Assembly (NCBI GenBank): GCA_017480325.1
Contig: JAFVAY010000010.1
Location: forward strand, 1 to 64,000
Origin: Clostridiales bacterium
Lineage (GTDB): Bacteria; Bacillota; Clostridia; Saccharofermentanales; Saccharofermentanaceae
Reading direction: 5' to 3'
DNA: 64,000 nucleotides
Shown here: positions 34,028 to 43,221 of the stretch, piece by piece
Layout: each line of letters begins with the position of its first letter
How positions within the stretch are numbered: position 1 is the first letter of the stretch
The notes under the pieces: model-generated
What the model was told of the DNA's origin: nothing
Seen by the model: only the letters and a program-made list of their open reading frames with translations
Databases searched by the model: none
Made by a program: the position numbers and the translations under genes

Positions 34028-35395
34028 TCAGATCAGACTATTACGATCCTCTACGGGGATATACTCGCGACGCTTGCTGACGCACTTATACGCAGGTCTC
34101 ATGATACGCCCGCCGGATACTATCTCCTCAATACGGTGCGCACTCCAGCCCGCGATCCTCGCGCTGGCAAAAATAGGAGTAAAGAGCTCCGGAGGAATAC
34201 CCAACATCGAATACACGAAGCCGGCATAATAGTCGACATTGGCACACATGATCTTATCCGACTTCTTGACCTCATGGAACACATCGGGAGCAACATTCTC
34301 AACAAGTGTATAAAGATCGAAGATATCCGTCTTCCCTGTAGCCTCGGCAAGCTCCTTGGCATGCTGCTTAAGAAGTCTTGTTCTGGGGTCTGACAAAGTA
34401 TAAACGGCGTGACCGATACCGTAGATAAGACCCGACTTGTCAAAGGCCTCCTTACGAATGATCTTCGCGAGATAATCTCTGACCTGAGCCTCATCCGTCC
34501 AATCGCTGACCTTCTCTCTCAAGTCGCACATCATGGCATAGGCCTTGTTAGATGCGCCACCGTGCTGAGGTCCCTTAAGTGAACCTACCGCAGCCGCGAT
34601 CGCCGAATAAGTATCCGTGCCTGTAGATGATACAGCATGTGTAACGAAGGACGAGTTGTTACCTCCTCCATGCTCCGCGTGAAGCACAAGCGCCAGGTCA
34701 AGGACAGTAGCCTCTAACTCAGTAAATTTACCGTCAGGACGAATAAGATGCAGTATATTCTCCGCGGTGGAATACTCCGGCACAGGAGAATGCAGGAAAA
34801 GACTCTTATGCTCTACATAATGAAGTCTTGCCATATATCCGTAAGCGATCATTACCGGGAATCTGGCAATGAGTTCCACACACTGACGCATTACGTTACT
34901 AACCTCAAGCGAATCGGGATTCGAGTCATAGGAATAAGATGCCAGAACGGATCTTGCCAGCTTATTCATGACATCCGGACTCGGAGCCTTAAGTATCATA
35001 TCCTCCGTGAAGCCGTCAGGTAAAGGTCTTTTCGAAGAGAGAAGTGCTCTGAAGCCTGTAAGCTCATCTTCTGTGGGAAGATCTCCCGTAAGAAGAAGGA
35101 AGGCAATCTCCTCGTAGCCGAATCTCTTCTTGTAGAAACCGTTAACGAGATCGGTGACCTCGTAACCCTGATAGTAAAGCTTACCGTCAACCGGCATACG
35201 GTCTCCGTCATCCATGAGGTAGCTCATAACCTCACCGACCTCGGTAAGTCCTACAAGAACTCCGGTACCGTCGTTGTTACGAAGACCGCGCTTAACGTTA
35301 TACCTCGTATAAAGGTCAGGCTGTATCTTCGCCTTCCTGTTAGCGACGGTGGCAAGCTCCTTTATGAAAGCTTCATTGTTATTTATCTCAGCCAT
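34028..35395 (-). CDS. citrate synthase
   Basis: A protein of 455 aa, similar to the long clostridial type. Catalytic histidines are in DLALVLHAEHGGGNNSSF and GSLKGPQHGGASNKAY; the C-terminal active-site region has CANVDYYAGFVYSML and IAGWSAHRIEE. It condenses oxaloacetate and acetyl-CoA to citrate. Its ATG overlaps the stop of aconitase by one base (TGATG), and AAGGAG lies 8 bases upstream, so it is the second gene of an acn-citrate synthase operon. It probably serves glutamate synthesis in an anaerobe. Citrate synthase is often called citZ or gltA; the name does not follow from sequence alone. Confidence 0.93.
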   Translation of the reverse strand: MAEINNNEAFIKELATVANRKAKIQPDLYTRYNVKRGLRNNDGTGVLVGLTEVGEVMSYLMDDGDRMPVDGKLYYQGYEVTDLVNGFYKKRFGYEEIAFLLLTGDLPTEDELTGFRALLSSKRPLPDGFTEDMILKAPSPDVMNKLARSVLASYSYDSNPDSLEVSNVMRQCVELIARFPVMIAYGYMARLHYVEHKSLFLHSPVPEYSTAENILHLIRPDGKFTELEATVLDLALVLHAEHGGGNNSSFVTHAVSSTGTDTYSAIAAAVGSLKGPQHGGASNKAYAMMCDLREKVSDWTDEAQVRDYLAKIIRKEAFDKSGLIYGIGHAVYTLSDPRTRLLKQHAKELAEATGKTDIFDLYTLVENVAPDVFHEVKKSDKIMCANVDYYAGFVYSMLGIPPELFTPIFASARIAGWSAHRIEEIVSGGRIMRPAYKCVSKRREYIPVEDRNSLI

Positions 35396-37329
35396 CAGGC
35401 ATTCTCCTTAGTAAGGTTGAGAAGTCCGCCGGCAAGGAGCATATCTCTCTGTCTGTCGGAGATCACAAGCTCCGTCTCAAAGGAGTAGCCCTGTGTCTTA
35501 TTGGTAACGACAACGGTCTTGCCCTCTGCGGCATCCTTAACCTGTTCTCTTGCATTCTCGATATAAAGCTCATCGAGCATCGAGAGCTTATCGTAATCGG
35601 CGGCATCCTTGAAGGTCAGCGGCAGAATTCCGTTGTTAATGAGGTTAGCCATGTGAATTCTCGCGAAAGACAGAGCAATAACACCCTTAACGCCGAGCTG
35701 CAACGGTGCGAGTGCGGCGTGCTCTCTTGAGGAGCCCTGACCGTAGTTTTGACCGCCGATAATGAATCCGCCGTTGTTCTCCTTCGCTCTTGCAGGGAAG
35801 CTCTCATCGCAGGGCGTAAGGCAGAAATCCGCAAGATAAGGAATGTTAGATCTATACGGCAGAAGCTTCGCGTTGGAAGGCATAATATGGTCTGTCGTGA
35901 TATTGTCCTCGACCTTGATAAGAACCTTGCCGTCAACCTCGTCTGCGAGCTTGTGGTGCTCAGGGAAAGGCTTGATGTTAGGGCCTCTTACAACTTCCAC
36001 ATCCTCGGGAGTTGTCGAAGGAAGAATAACCATATTATCATTGACCTTGAAGCTATCAGGCATTGTAACTACCGGAGGCTCGCCGAAGTCAGCGGGATTT
36101 GTAACCACACCTGTAATAGCTGCAACGGCAGCAACCTCAGGACTTACGAGATAGATGGAAGCAGACTTGGTTCCGGATCTTCCGTAGAAGTTTCTGTTGT
36201 TGGTTCTTAAGGACACGGCATTTGTCTTAGGAGACTGACCCATACCGATACAAGGACCGCAGCCGCACTCGATTATACGTGCACCGGCCTCGATCATATC
36301 GGCAAGAGCGCCTGTCTCGGCAAGCATATTGAATACCTGCTTGGAGCCTGGAGCGATAACGAGGGAAACGTCGGGATGTACCGTGTGACCCTTAAGGATC
36401 TTAGCAACCTTCAGCATATCGTATAAAGAAGAGTTCGTGCAGGAACCGATGCAACACTGGTCTACCTTAAGTCCCTCGATCTCCTTAACTGTAACTACCT
36501 GATCAGGCATGTGAGGCTTAGCTACGAGGGGAACAAGCTTAGAAAGATCGATCTCGATCTCTTCGTCATAAACAGCGTCCTCGTCAGCCTTAAGCTCTGT
36601 CCAAACCTCTTCTCTTCCCTGAGCCTTGAGGAAAGCCTTTGTGACTTCATCGGAAGGGAAAACGGAAGTCGTAGCGCCAAGCTCGGCACCCATGTTCGTA
36701 ATAGTTGCTCTCTCGGGAACCGTGAGTGAAGCAAGTCCGTCACCTGCATATTCAACTATCTTGCCGACTCCGCCCTTAACGGTCATTATGCGCAGAACCT
36801 CGAGAATGATGTCCTTCGCAGTCGTCCAGGGAGCGAGCTTATTCTTTAAGGTTACGCGAACCATCTTAGGCATTGTGATGTAGTATGGTCCGCCGCCCAT
36901 GGCAACGGCAACATCAAGACCGCCGGCACCAATGGCAAGCATACCGATACCGCCACAGGTAGGTGTATGTGAATCAGAGCCTACCAGAGTCTGTCCCGGT
37001 ACGCCGAAGCGCTCGATATGAACCTGGTGGCAGACACCGTTACCCGGCCTACTGAATCTGATACCATGCTTATTGGTTACTGTCTGAATATACTTATGGT
37101 CGTCGGCATTCTCGAAGCCTGACTGAAGCATATTATGGTCGATATATGCCACGGAAAGCTTAGTCTTCACCTGATCGATGCCGAGAGCCTCGAACTGAAG
37201 ATATGCCATGGTACCCGTCGAATCCTGAGTAAGAGTCTGGTCTATGCGAAGAGCGATCTCCTCTCCCACCTTCATCTGCCCTGAGATCAGGTGATCCTTA
37301 ATGATCTTCTGTGATATTGTGTATCCCAT
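35395..37329 (-). CDS. acn: aconitate hydratase
   Basis: A protein of 644 aa, the short aconitase form. Cluster-binding cysteines lie in VDQCCIGSCTNSSLYDMLKV and ECGCGPCIGMGQS. Substrate residues are in LVGSDSHTPTCGGIGMLAIG, and the C-terminal swivel domain has IGGQNYGQGSSREHAA. It isomerises citrate to isocitrate and feeds the next step towards 2-oxoglutarate. GGAGG precedes the ATG and a near-perfect promoter lies upstream. No isocitrate dehydrogenase gene is in this window. Confidence 0.95.
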   Translation of the reverse strand: MGYTISQKIIKDHLISGQMKVGEEIALRIDQTLTQDSTGTMAYLQFEALGIDQVKTKLSVAYIDHNMLQSGFENADDHKYIQTVTNKHGIRFSRPGNGVCHQVHIERFGVPGQTLVGSDSHTPTCGGIGMLAIGAGGLDVAVAMGGGPYYITMPKMVRVTLKNKLAPWTTAKDIILEVLRIMTVKGGVGKIVEYAGDGLASLTVPERATITNMGAELGATTSVFPSDEVTKAFLKAQGREEVWTELKADEDAVYDEEIEIDLSKLVPLVAKPHMPDQVVTVKEIEGLKVDQCCIGSCTNSSLYDMLKVAKILKGHTVHPDVSLVIAPGSKQVFNMLAETGALADMIEAGARIIECGCGPCIGMGQSPKTNAVSLRTNNRNFYGRSGTKSASIYLVSPEVAAVAAITGVVTNPADFGEPPVVTMPDSFKVNDNMVILPSTTPEDVEVVRGPNIKPFPEHHKLADEVDGKVLIKVEDNITTDHIMPSNAKLLPYRSNIPYLADFCLTPCDESFPARAKENNGGFIIGGQNYGQGSSREHAALAPLQLGVKGVIALSFARIHMANLINNGILPLTFKDAADYDKLSMLDELYIENAREQVKDAAEGKTVVVTNKTQGYSFETELVISDRQRDMLLAGGLLNLTKENA

Positions 37330-37375
37330 GTCAATCCTCCGTAATTATTAATATATAAATTATGCCACGAACAGA

Positions 37376-37405
37376 ATTATATTGTCCGCGGCTTTAAGTT
37401 GTCAA
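37376..37405 (-). promoter_or_regulatory. promoter of acn-citrate synthase
   Basis: TTGACA (37405-37400) and TATAAT (37381-37376) are both perfect, 18 bases apart, giving a leader of about 40 bases before the aconitase ATG at 37329. Confidence 0.85.
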
Positions 37406-37430
37406 TTTACTTAAGAAAATATGCAAGTCT

Positions 37431-38210
37431 TTATCTTATTTCTTGCAAAATGTACCCCATAATAGATGCAGCGGACGCGGCATTTAATGACTCGGCCCTA
37501 CCCTGCATCCGAATCTTAACCTTAAGATCGCACCTATCGATCGTGGATCCTTTAAGTCCCGCCCCTTCATTTCCTATGAAGTAAGCAGCGGGAAGCCCGA
37601 TGTTCGCCTTATTAAGATCATCTCCGTTCAGCTCTGCGGCGAGGATATTTATATTCTTCTCGTGCAAAGCATCAATAATCGCATCAGAATCCTCGAACTC
37701 GATAACCGGCACCCGCCAGATCGATCCCATGGATGAACGGATAACCTTATCATTATATGCATCAACAGTTTTCTTTGTAACCAGAACCGCATTAAAGTCA
37801 AATGCATCGGCGATCCTTATCATGGTTCCGAGATTCCCGGGGTCCTGAATATCCTCGAGGCATAGAAAAATATCCTTTCCGTCATCTCTTAATTCCAATT
37901 CCGTGGAAAAGTCAGGTCTTCTGAATACAAGCGCAAGCCCCTGAGGATTAACCGTTCCGGATATCTTCTTAAAACACGGCTCGCTCAGGATAATACATTC
38001 ACATCCGTACTTATCGGACACCTTCATCGCCGAATAATAATGCCTCTCGGTAGCAATGACCTTGATCGGAGCTACTCCGCAGTTTAAGGCGTCTTCACAG
38101 GAACGTAAGCCTTCTACCAGCACAGCATTCTCACTTCTGGAGGTCTTGGTGTCGTGTAAGGAAGCTAAGTACTTAACCTTCGGGTTGTCTTTGCTTGTTA
38201 TTGTATCCAT
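37431..38210 (-). CDS. SpoU/TrmH family RNA 2'-O-methyltransferase
   Basis: A protein of 259 aa, near the length of RlmB and related enzymes. The N-terminal substrate-binding domain starts MDTITSKDNPKVKYLASL. SPOUT motifs are CLEDIQDPGNLGTMIRIADA (motif 1), FIGNEGAGL (motif 2) and IRMQGRAESLNAASAASI (motif 3), forming the knotted SAM site. It methylates a ribose 2'-OH in rRNA or tRNA; the target nucleotide is not readable. The start is fixed by homology of the N-terminus, yet no ribosome binding site precedes it and TATAAT is 6 bases upstream. Confidence 0.88.
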   Translation of the reverse strand: MDTITSKDNPKVKYLASLHDTKTSRSENAVLVEGLRSCEDALNCGVAPIKVIATERHYYSAMKVSDKYGCECIILSEPCFKKISGTVNPQGLALVFRRPDFSTELELRDDGKDIFLCLEDIQDPGNLGTMIRIADAFDFNAVLVTKKTVDAYNDKVIRSSMGSIWRVPVIEFEDSDAIIDALHEKNINILAAELNGDDLNKANIGLPAAYFIGNEGAGLKGSTIDRCDLKVKIRMQGRAESLNAASAASIMGYILQEIR

Positions 38211-38216
38211 GGAATT

Positions 38217-38222
38217 ATTATA
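38217..38222 (-). promoter_or_regulatory. candidate -10 of a leaderless promoter (SpoU gene)
   Basis: A perfect TATAAT on the minus strand ends 6 bases before the ATG at 38210. The -35 would fall in the upstream terminator and is weak. The start codon is well supported by family homology, so the absence of a leader is not an artefact of start choice. Confidence 0.5.
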
Positions 38223-38224
38223 TC

Positions 38225-38263
38225 AAATATGAAACTCCCCCGCTCTTTTGTGGGCGAGGGAGT
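38225..38263 (-). terminator. terminator of the DUF4428 gene
   Basis: ACTCCCTCGCCC and GAGCGGGGGAGT form a hairpin around a 6-base loop on the minus strand, with one mismatch and one wobble pair, followed by TTTCATATTT. It lies about 30 bases past the stop at 38292. Confidence 0.7.
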
Positions 38264-38291
38264 CGTAAACCTTATTATGGAGGTTACTTAA

Positions 38292-39050
38292 TCAGATGCT
38301 ATACTTTGACAAAACTGCATCTGCCTTGCGGTTTAATTCTGTTCTGTCTCCGTAGATAGCGACATCCAGAGCCTCCGCAGCTGCAGTGCCCTTATCCTCG
38401 TAGGATGCTTCGTCCCCTGAGGCCACGGCCTTCGCCGCATCAACAACCGCCTTAGTGGCATCGATCTGGCTTTTCCATGTGTTCTTGATATTACCCAGCG
38501 TCTTCTGAATACCGAATATAGTGTCAAAATCCTTGGCAAGCTTCTTAGCGTCTCCGCTGTACTCGTAGTCAAAGTCACAAAGTCCCATAGTATTCATAAA
38601 CGAGAAGTGAATATACTTCTTGTTCTGATCTGCAGCTGTCCCGTCAGGCTTCTTTGTGATCTTGGTAGGTTCATAACCTCGAAGATCTCCCAGACGGAAC
38701 ACGCAGGCCTGAGGATAGTACTTGCCGAAGATAAAATACTTGTAATCGGGTCTAGCAAGAGCCATCAGGCCCTGATCCTCGAGAACAAATATGCCGGTAC
38801 CGTACTGCTTCGGACGAGCCTTCTTAGGTCCCTTAATGGCAGGGACAAAGACATCGTTAAAGATCTTGGTTCCAACCTCGACCTGCTTGATATGATCCTG
38901 AACCTGTCCCAGATCGGAATGAATAAAGTCAAAATACGCTTTCATCCCCTTCTTCTGACATGTCTTACGGCAGATATAGTTACCGTCGGCGAGCTTCTGC
39001 TGCTGAACCAGATTGATATCGGCTCCGCATATTGCACATTTGTTAGCCAT
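38292..39050 (-). CDS. DUF4428-type zinc-finger protein
   Basis: A protein of 252 aa with AAGGAG upstream. The N-terminus CAICGADINLVQQQKLADGN and YICRKTCQKKG resembles DUF4428, with a C5-x2-C8 and a C28-x3-C32 metal site. The middle region (KKYIHFSFMNTMGLCDFDYE) is unassigned, and the C-terminal third is alanine-rich and helical (ATKAVVDAAKAVASGDEASY). It starts 20 bases after the stop of the duplicated-domain lipoprotein and is its operon partner. Function unknown. Confidence 0.65.
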   Translation of the reverse strand: MANKCAICGADINLVQQQKLADGNYICRKTCQKKGMKAYFDFIHSDLGQVQDHIKQVEVGTKIFNDVFVPAIKGPKKARPKQYGTGIFVLEDQGLMALARPDYKYFIFGKYYPQACVFRLGDLRGYEPTKITKKPDGTAADQNKKYIHFSFMNTMGLCDFDYEYSGDAKKLAKDFDTIFGIQKTLGNIKNTWKSQIDATKAVVDAAKAVASGDEASYEDKGTAAAEALDVAIYGDRTELNRKADAVLSKYSI

Positions 39051-39070
39051 ACTGCTTTCTCCTTTCAGAC

Positions 39071-40330
39071 TCAGCTCTCTTCAACAATACATGTCTCGTT
39101 TGCAAGTACATTTCCTGCCATATCGTACATGATGATGGTGTAATCACCTGCAACGAGATTGCCGTCGTCATTGGTCAACGCGCCGTCGTAGTAGGAATTG
39201 TAATAAGCCTCGATCCAGTAACCCTGATCAGTGCACTCGTCACTTGTATAAACGAGAGCATCATCAAGATATACCTCATACCAGAATGTCCAAACAGCTT
39301 CCTGACCTTCTGTCGTAGGGATGATATCGAGCTCGATACCGTCATCGTCTACATAAACATTATCGTGATCAGTCCAATACCACTCGATATGATCGATCAT
39401 GCTTGTATCGGCATCTCCGTAAGTAACCTCTTCAACAGTACATGTATTATCAGCGAGAACATTTCCTGCCAGATCGTACATTACGCACCTGTACTCACCT
39501 GCGATAAGATTGCCGTCAGCGTTTACCTGAGCAGCTGAATCATAATCGGGACCGTAGTAAGCCTCGATCCAGTGACCCATGTCGTAGCACTCGTCACTTG
39601 TGAAGATGAGATCTCCGTTGAAGTAGTACTCATAAGTAAAATCGAAAGGTACTGTCTCACCCTCATCGGTAATAATGAGGTCGAGCTCGATGCGGCTTAC
39701 ATTGCTGTAAACACTGTCATCAGAGTAATACCATGTGTCGTAGCTGATGTAATCGGCAAGAGGAAGCACGAATGTGTAGCCGATAGCAGCTGCATAGAAG
39801 TCGTAAATCTCCGAAAGGCCCTCGATATCCTCGTCATCGATAAGCCATGTCTCGTCCTCAAGAACGAGGTTTAAAGTCTGTGAGATCTCAATAGTATCGG
39901 CATCTTCATCACCGAGAGCATCGATAAATGCATCTGCGTCTCCGCCTTCGTCACTTATATCCTCGAAGATAGAATCATAATCGACGATAGTCCATGTGAT
40001 ATCAACGCTTCCCTCTGCGTTCTTCTTGGAAGATGCAACGGACTCTTCATCAATCTCATAAGAGATCGTGCCTGCGATGGCGGATACGATATCAGAGTAT
40101 TCTTCGGGACCTGCTCCCATACCGGACATCAGATCGTTCAAAGTATCCTCGTAATCCTCGCCGTCCTTCAAAGCTTCGATGATATCACCTGCTTTTGCCT
40201 TTGTTACTGCTGTCGCGTAATCCTCTGCTGCCTTCAGTACACCCTCGTCATCCTTGTCGAAAAGGGCGCATCCGCTCAAAGATGCAAGCATAGATACGGA
40301 AAGCACTGTTGCAATCAGTTTTCTCTTCAT
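39071..40330 (-). CDS. lipoprotein with a duplicated C-terminal domain
   Basis: A protein of 419 aa with GGAGG upstream. The signal sequence MKRKLIATVLSVSMLASLSGC ends in a lipobox. Residues 30-200 are acidic and helical (VLKAAEDYATAVTKAKAGDI). Two copies of a beta-rich domain follow, about 110 residues each: both carry TSDEC, W-I-E-A-Y-Y, DGNL-x-AG-x-Y, MYD-x-AGNVLA and a C-V-E-E end. The DNA repeat of the TSDEC region is still visible (about 354 bases apart). Function is unknown; the repeats resemble no domain I can name. Confidence 0.75.
   Translation of the reverse strand: MKRKLIATVLSVSMLASLSGCALFDKDDEGVLKAAEDYATAVTKAKAGDIIEALKDGEDYEDTLNDLMSGMGAGPEEYSDIVSAIAGTISYEIDEESVASSKKNAEGSVDITWTIVDYDSIFEDISDEGGDADAFIDALGDEDADTIEISQTLNLVLEDETWLIDDEDIEGLSEIYDFYAAAIGYTFVLPLADYISYDTWYYSDDSVYSNVSRIELDLIITDEGETVPFDFTYEYYFNGDLIFTSDECYDMGHWIEAYYGPDYDSAAQVNADGNLIAGEYRCVMYDLAGNVLADNTCTVEEVTYGDADTSMIDHIEWYWTDHDNVYVDDDGIELDIIPTTEGQEAVWTFWYEVYLDDALVYTSDECTDQGYWIEAYYNSYYDGALTNDDGNLVAGDYTIIMYDMAGNVLANETCIVEES
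39207..39600 (-). repeat. intragenic direct repeat in the lipoprotein gene
   Basis: GCCTCGATCCAGT plus a related continuation ending in CACTCGTCACTTGT appears at 39207-39247 and at 39561-39601, spaced 354 bases (118 codons). It is the DNA trace of the domain duplication in the protein at 39071-40330. Confidence 0.6.
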
Positions 40331-40415
40331 ACTAAGCCTCCTTCTGCTTAATAAATTTGTACAATTAGATGGTAAATAAACTCCGAAGATAAATAATCAA
40401 TCGAAAGTATGATTT

Positions 40416-40442
40416 TTGACAAAAGTCCTCATATGCTACACT
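40416..40442 (+). promoter_or_regulatory. candidate leaderless promoter of the sensor operon
   Basis: A perfect TTGACA (40416-40421) is followed after 15 bases by TACACT (40437-40442), and then 6 bases before the ATG at 40449. The spacer is short and the -10 matches 4 of 6, so this is moderate evidence. Confidence 0.4.
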
Positions 40443-40448
40443 CAATTT

Positions 40449-41945
40449 ATGGAGAAGATAAGATACACACGCATCCCGATGTATATAATTTATATGCTGA
40501 TTTTCCTTGCGGGAGGATTGTCGCGTACAATCAAAGGAATTCCGTCGAGTTCCTTCAGCGCATTTCTCTACTGTATTCTTATCGCCATATGGTTCCACGA
40601 CATAAGAAGACGGGTTCTCGATGACACCATAGACAGAATTATGATCGCCATCAGTTCATTTCTCTTCTATCTTATGATAGCAAGAACGATCAAATACAAT
40701 CTCGTATCGGAGATCATGTACCTCGATTCGCTTACCTGGTACTTGCCCTGCATAGGAGTTATAGCCATAGCAACTCTTCTTGTTTTCCTTGCTTTCGAGA
40801 TAGGCGCTCCTGACACCAAAGGACTTAAGAAACACCATTTTCTCGCGATCCCCGGAACTATAATCGGAATACTTATTCTCACCAACGACTTCCATCATCT
40901 TTGCTATACATCCGCTCCTTCGAATGATTCGGGACACGGCATCGTCTACTACATATACATGATATGGGTAATACTTCTGTTTGTCTCTTCTCTTGTAATA
41001 ATGATCGGTAAGTGTTCCGTAAATCTAGGCAAGAAATACGCTTTCATTCCGACGGGAGTTCTGATACTGGCTTATGCATTTATACTGACTGTCACGGGAT
41101 TTTTCGACAAGGTAGCATACAGACCGCTATTTAAGTACGGCTGGTACGAGACTCTGGTCATAATGGTTATTGCATACATAGAAAGCTGCATCGCCATAGG
41201 GCTTATCCCGTCCAAGAACGGATTTGACGAGCTGTTCCGTAAATCTTCCATCGCAGTCGAGATCAAAGACGATTACGGCAACACGGTTATCCATTCCTCC
41301 GAGAGGCCCGATACAGGCGATGACAGAAACATTGTAAGAAAGCGTGCGATTATTCCCGGCGGATACATTTACTGGAACGACGATATTACCGACATCAACA
41401 AAATAATCGAGAGCATCTTACATTCGGCAAATGAACTATCGGAAGAACAGGAGCTTATTAAAGCTGAGAAGGAGCTTATCGAAGCAAGGGAGAAATACAC
41501 CTTAAGAAGCACAGTGTACGACGGCGTAACGGCATCCGTAGATTCTCAGGTCAAACACATAGAACAGATTCTTAACAACGAACACCCGGACCTTCAGGAG
41601 CTCGTTGTCTATGGTGTTTATATCAAGCGTAAAGCCAACCTCGTGATCACTTCCGCTGACACCGACACACTGTCCATAGGAGAACTGTATCTGTCTTTGA
41701 AGGACGCCCTCGATTATCTTAAATACAGCGATATCAGTACAGAGATAAAGGCAAACGTGAAAGACCTGTCGCTTCAATTTCCGGCATCTATGGTGATCAG
41801 TATCTTCGATGAGTACGAGAAGTATGTGGAGAATAATCTTAGAACTCTTAAATCGCTGAAGATATCTGTCGCGCCGGACAGAGGACCGAAGATCTATATC
41901 GATGCCGTCAACGGCAGAAAGACCGAATCCTATGTCTTATCGTGA
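40449..41945 (+). CDS. multi-pass sensor, degenerate histidine-kinase paralogue
   Basis: A protein of 498 aa from the ATG at 40449; a TTG at 40416 would add 11 residues but also lacks a clear ribosome binding site. Eight membrane helices fill residues 10-255. A PAS-like segment follows (FDELFRKSSIAVEIKDDYGN, then IIPGGYIYWNDDITDINKI), then a coiled coil and a DHp-like helix with LRSTVYDGVTASVDSQ. At the place of the phospho-histidine seen in the next gene there is Y357. The C-terminus has a short N-box-like helix (FDEYEKYVENNLRTLK) but no G boxes, so ATP binding is unlikely. It is the first gene of a sensor-kinase-regulator operon and probably modulates the kinase. Confidence 0.7.
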   Translation: MEKIRYTRIPMYIIYMLIFLAGGLSRTIKGIPSSSFSAFLYCILIAIWFHDIRRRVLDDTIDRIMIAISSFLFYLMIARTIKYNLVSEIMYLDSLTWYLPCIGVIAIATLLVFLAFEIGAPDTKGLKKHHFLAIPGTIIGILILTNDFHHLCYTSAPSNDSGHGIVYYIYMIWVILLFVSSLVIMIGKCSVNLGKKYAFIPTGVLILAYAFILTVTGFFDKVAYRPLFKYGWYETLVIMVIAYIESCIAIGLIPSKNGFDELFRKSSIAVEIKDDYGNTVIHSSERPDTGDDRNIVRKRAIIPGGYIYWNDDITDINKIIESILHSANELSEEQELIKAEKELIEAREKYTLRSTVYDGVTASVDSQVKHIEQILNNEHPDLQELVVYGVYIKRKANLVITSADTDTLSIGELYLSLKDALDYLKYSDISTEIKANVKDLSLQFPASMVISIFDEYEKYVENNLRTLKSLKISVAPDRGPKIYIDAVNGRKTESYVLS

Positions 41946-43221
41946 TCTTCTTCCGGAATTGCGCGCATTTTACGCATTGATATCATTTATCACTTTTATA
42001 ATATCCGTTACGGATATCGTGAGGACGACCGGAACTTTCAAGAAGAAACACCTGATCTTTGTCCCGATATTAACGACTCTTATGAGTTGCCTCATGTTCC
42101 AGACATTCTCATACTTCCTTGAGATCAACGGCACCAACTACGATATTCACAGCGTCCTCGAGGATATGATCTCCATCCGCCTGATCAATATGCCGGCCAT
42201 CATAGCAGGTCTTCTTACATTCGTTCCTCTGGCAATATCCATAGTTTCATATGTTGCAACCACAAGAAAGATAAACACAAGCATAACATTAAGATCGATA
42301 AGAGACGGCTTCAACAATCTGGACACGGGCATTCTTATGTACAGGGACGGAGGATTCATCCTTTTCGCGAATACGGTCATGCAGCAGATAGCGGTTGATC
42401 TCACCGGCAAAAGAGTTACCAACGGAGAGCAGCTTAAGAAAGCTTTATCGACGCCTGATAACCACATAGTTCTAGAGAACGGAGAAGTATATCTTATTAA
42501 AGAGAATATCCTCGATGTCGACGGCAAAAAGGTCAATGAATTGACAGCAACAGACGTCACGATATTGACACGATTAAGAAGAGAGGAAAATAAGCTCAAT
42601 CAACAGAAAGAGGCTTTTAACAGGCGCATGTCGGAGTATTCCCGGAAGGTTGGCGAGGTTACAGTCAGCAAGGAGATCCTCGACACCAAGATAGATGTTC
42701 ACGAGACCTTCGGGAATGCTCTTCTTATGACGAAAGCATACATCCGCAAGGACAAAAATGCGTCGGAGCTTAACACTCTCAAGCAGATGTGGCGTAAGAC
42801 CCTAGTATTCAAAGAGATCCCTTCCGATCCGTCGGAAGACCGTTTCAGCCTCGAATTGTATCAGGCGGCCAAAGCCTGCGGCATCGACCTTACTATAGAC
42901 GGCATGCTTCCTCCCTATAAAGATGCCCAGATAAGAAAGATCCTCTCGGCGGCGGCAAGAGAAGCGATCATCAACGCATCACGACACGCATCTGCAGATA
43001 AGATGGATCTTAAGATAGAATCAACTGACGACAAGACGGAGTTTACATTCAGCAACAACGGCAAGATTCCGGAAGGGATAACCGAAGGCGGTGGTTTATC
43101 TTCATTAAGAAAGCTGATTGAGACCAACAGCGGTACAATGAAGTTAACAGCAGAACCTGAATTTAAGCTGATTATAAGCATACCCGTAAGGAACGGATCG
43201 GAGGGAGAACATGCCGAATAA
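41932..43221 (+). CDS. membrane histidine kinase (PAS, DHp, HATPase)
   Basis: A protein of 429 aa from the ATG at 41932, overlapping the preceding gene by 14 bases; an ATG at 41902 is an alternative. Three membrane helices, a PAS-like domain (NNLDTGILMYRDGGFILFAN), then a DHp helix with KIDVHETFGNALLMTKAY (H257 the likely phospho-site). The HATPase domain shows the N-box REAIINASRHA, a degenerate G1 SNNGKIP and the G2 EGGGLSSLRKL. The type is the one that phosphorylates NarL-family regulators. The next gene overlaps its end by 11 bases. Confidence 0.82.
   Translation: MSYRDLLPELRAFYALISFITFIISVTDIVRTTGTFKKKHLIFVPILTTLMSCLMFQTFSYFLEINGTNYDIHSVLEDMISIRLINMPAIIAGLLTFVPLAISIVSYVATTRKINTSITLRSIRDGFNNLDTGILMYRDGGFILFANTVMQQIAVDLTGKRVTNGEQLKKALSTPDNHIVLENGEVYLIKENILDVDGKKVNELTATDVTILTRLRREENKLNQQKEAFNRRMSEYSRKVGEVTVSKEILDTKIDVHETFGNALLMTKAYIRKDKNASELNTLKQMWRKTLVFKEIPSDPSEDRFSLELYQAAKACGIDLTIDGMLPPYKDAQIRKILSAAAREAIINASRHASADKMDLKIESTDDKTEFTFSNNGKIPEGITEGGGLSSLRKLIETNSGTMKLTAEPEFKLIISIPVRNGSEGEHAE

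Noticed and set aside
41902..41931. Upstream start of the histidine kinase
   Set aside because: It would overlap the preceding gene by 44 bases without a ribosome binding site; the ATG at 41932 is as good and more economical.
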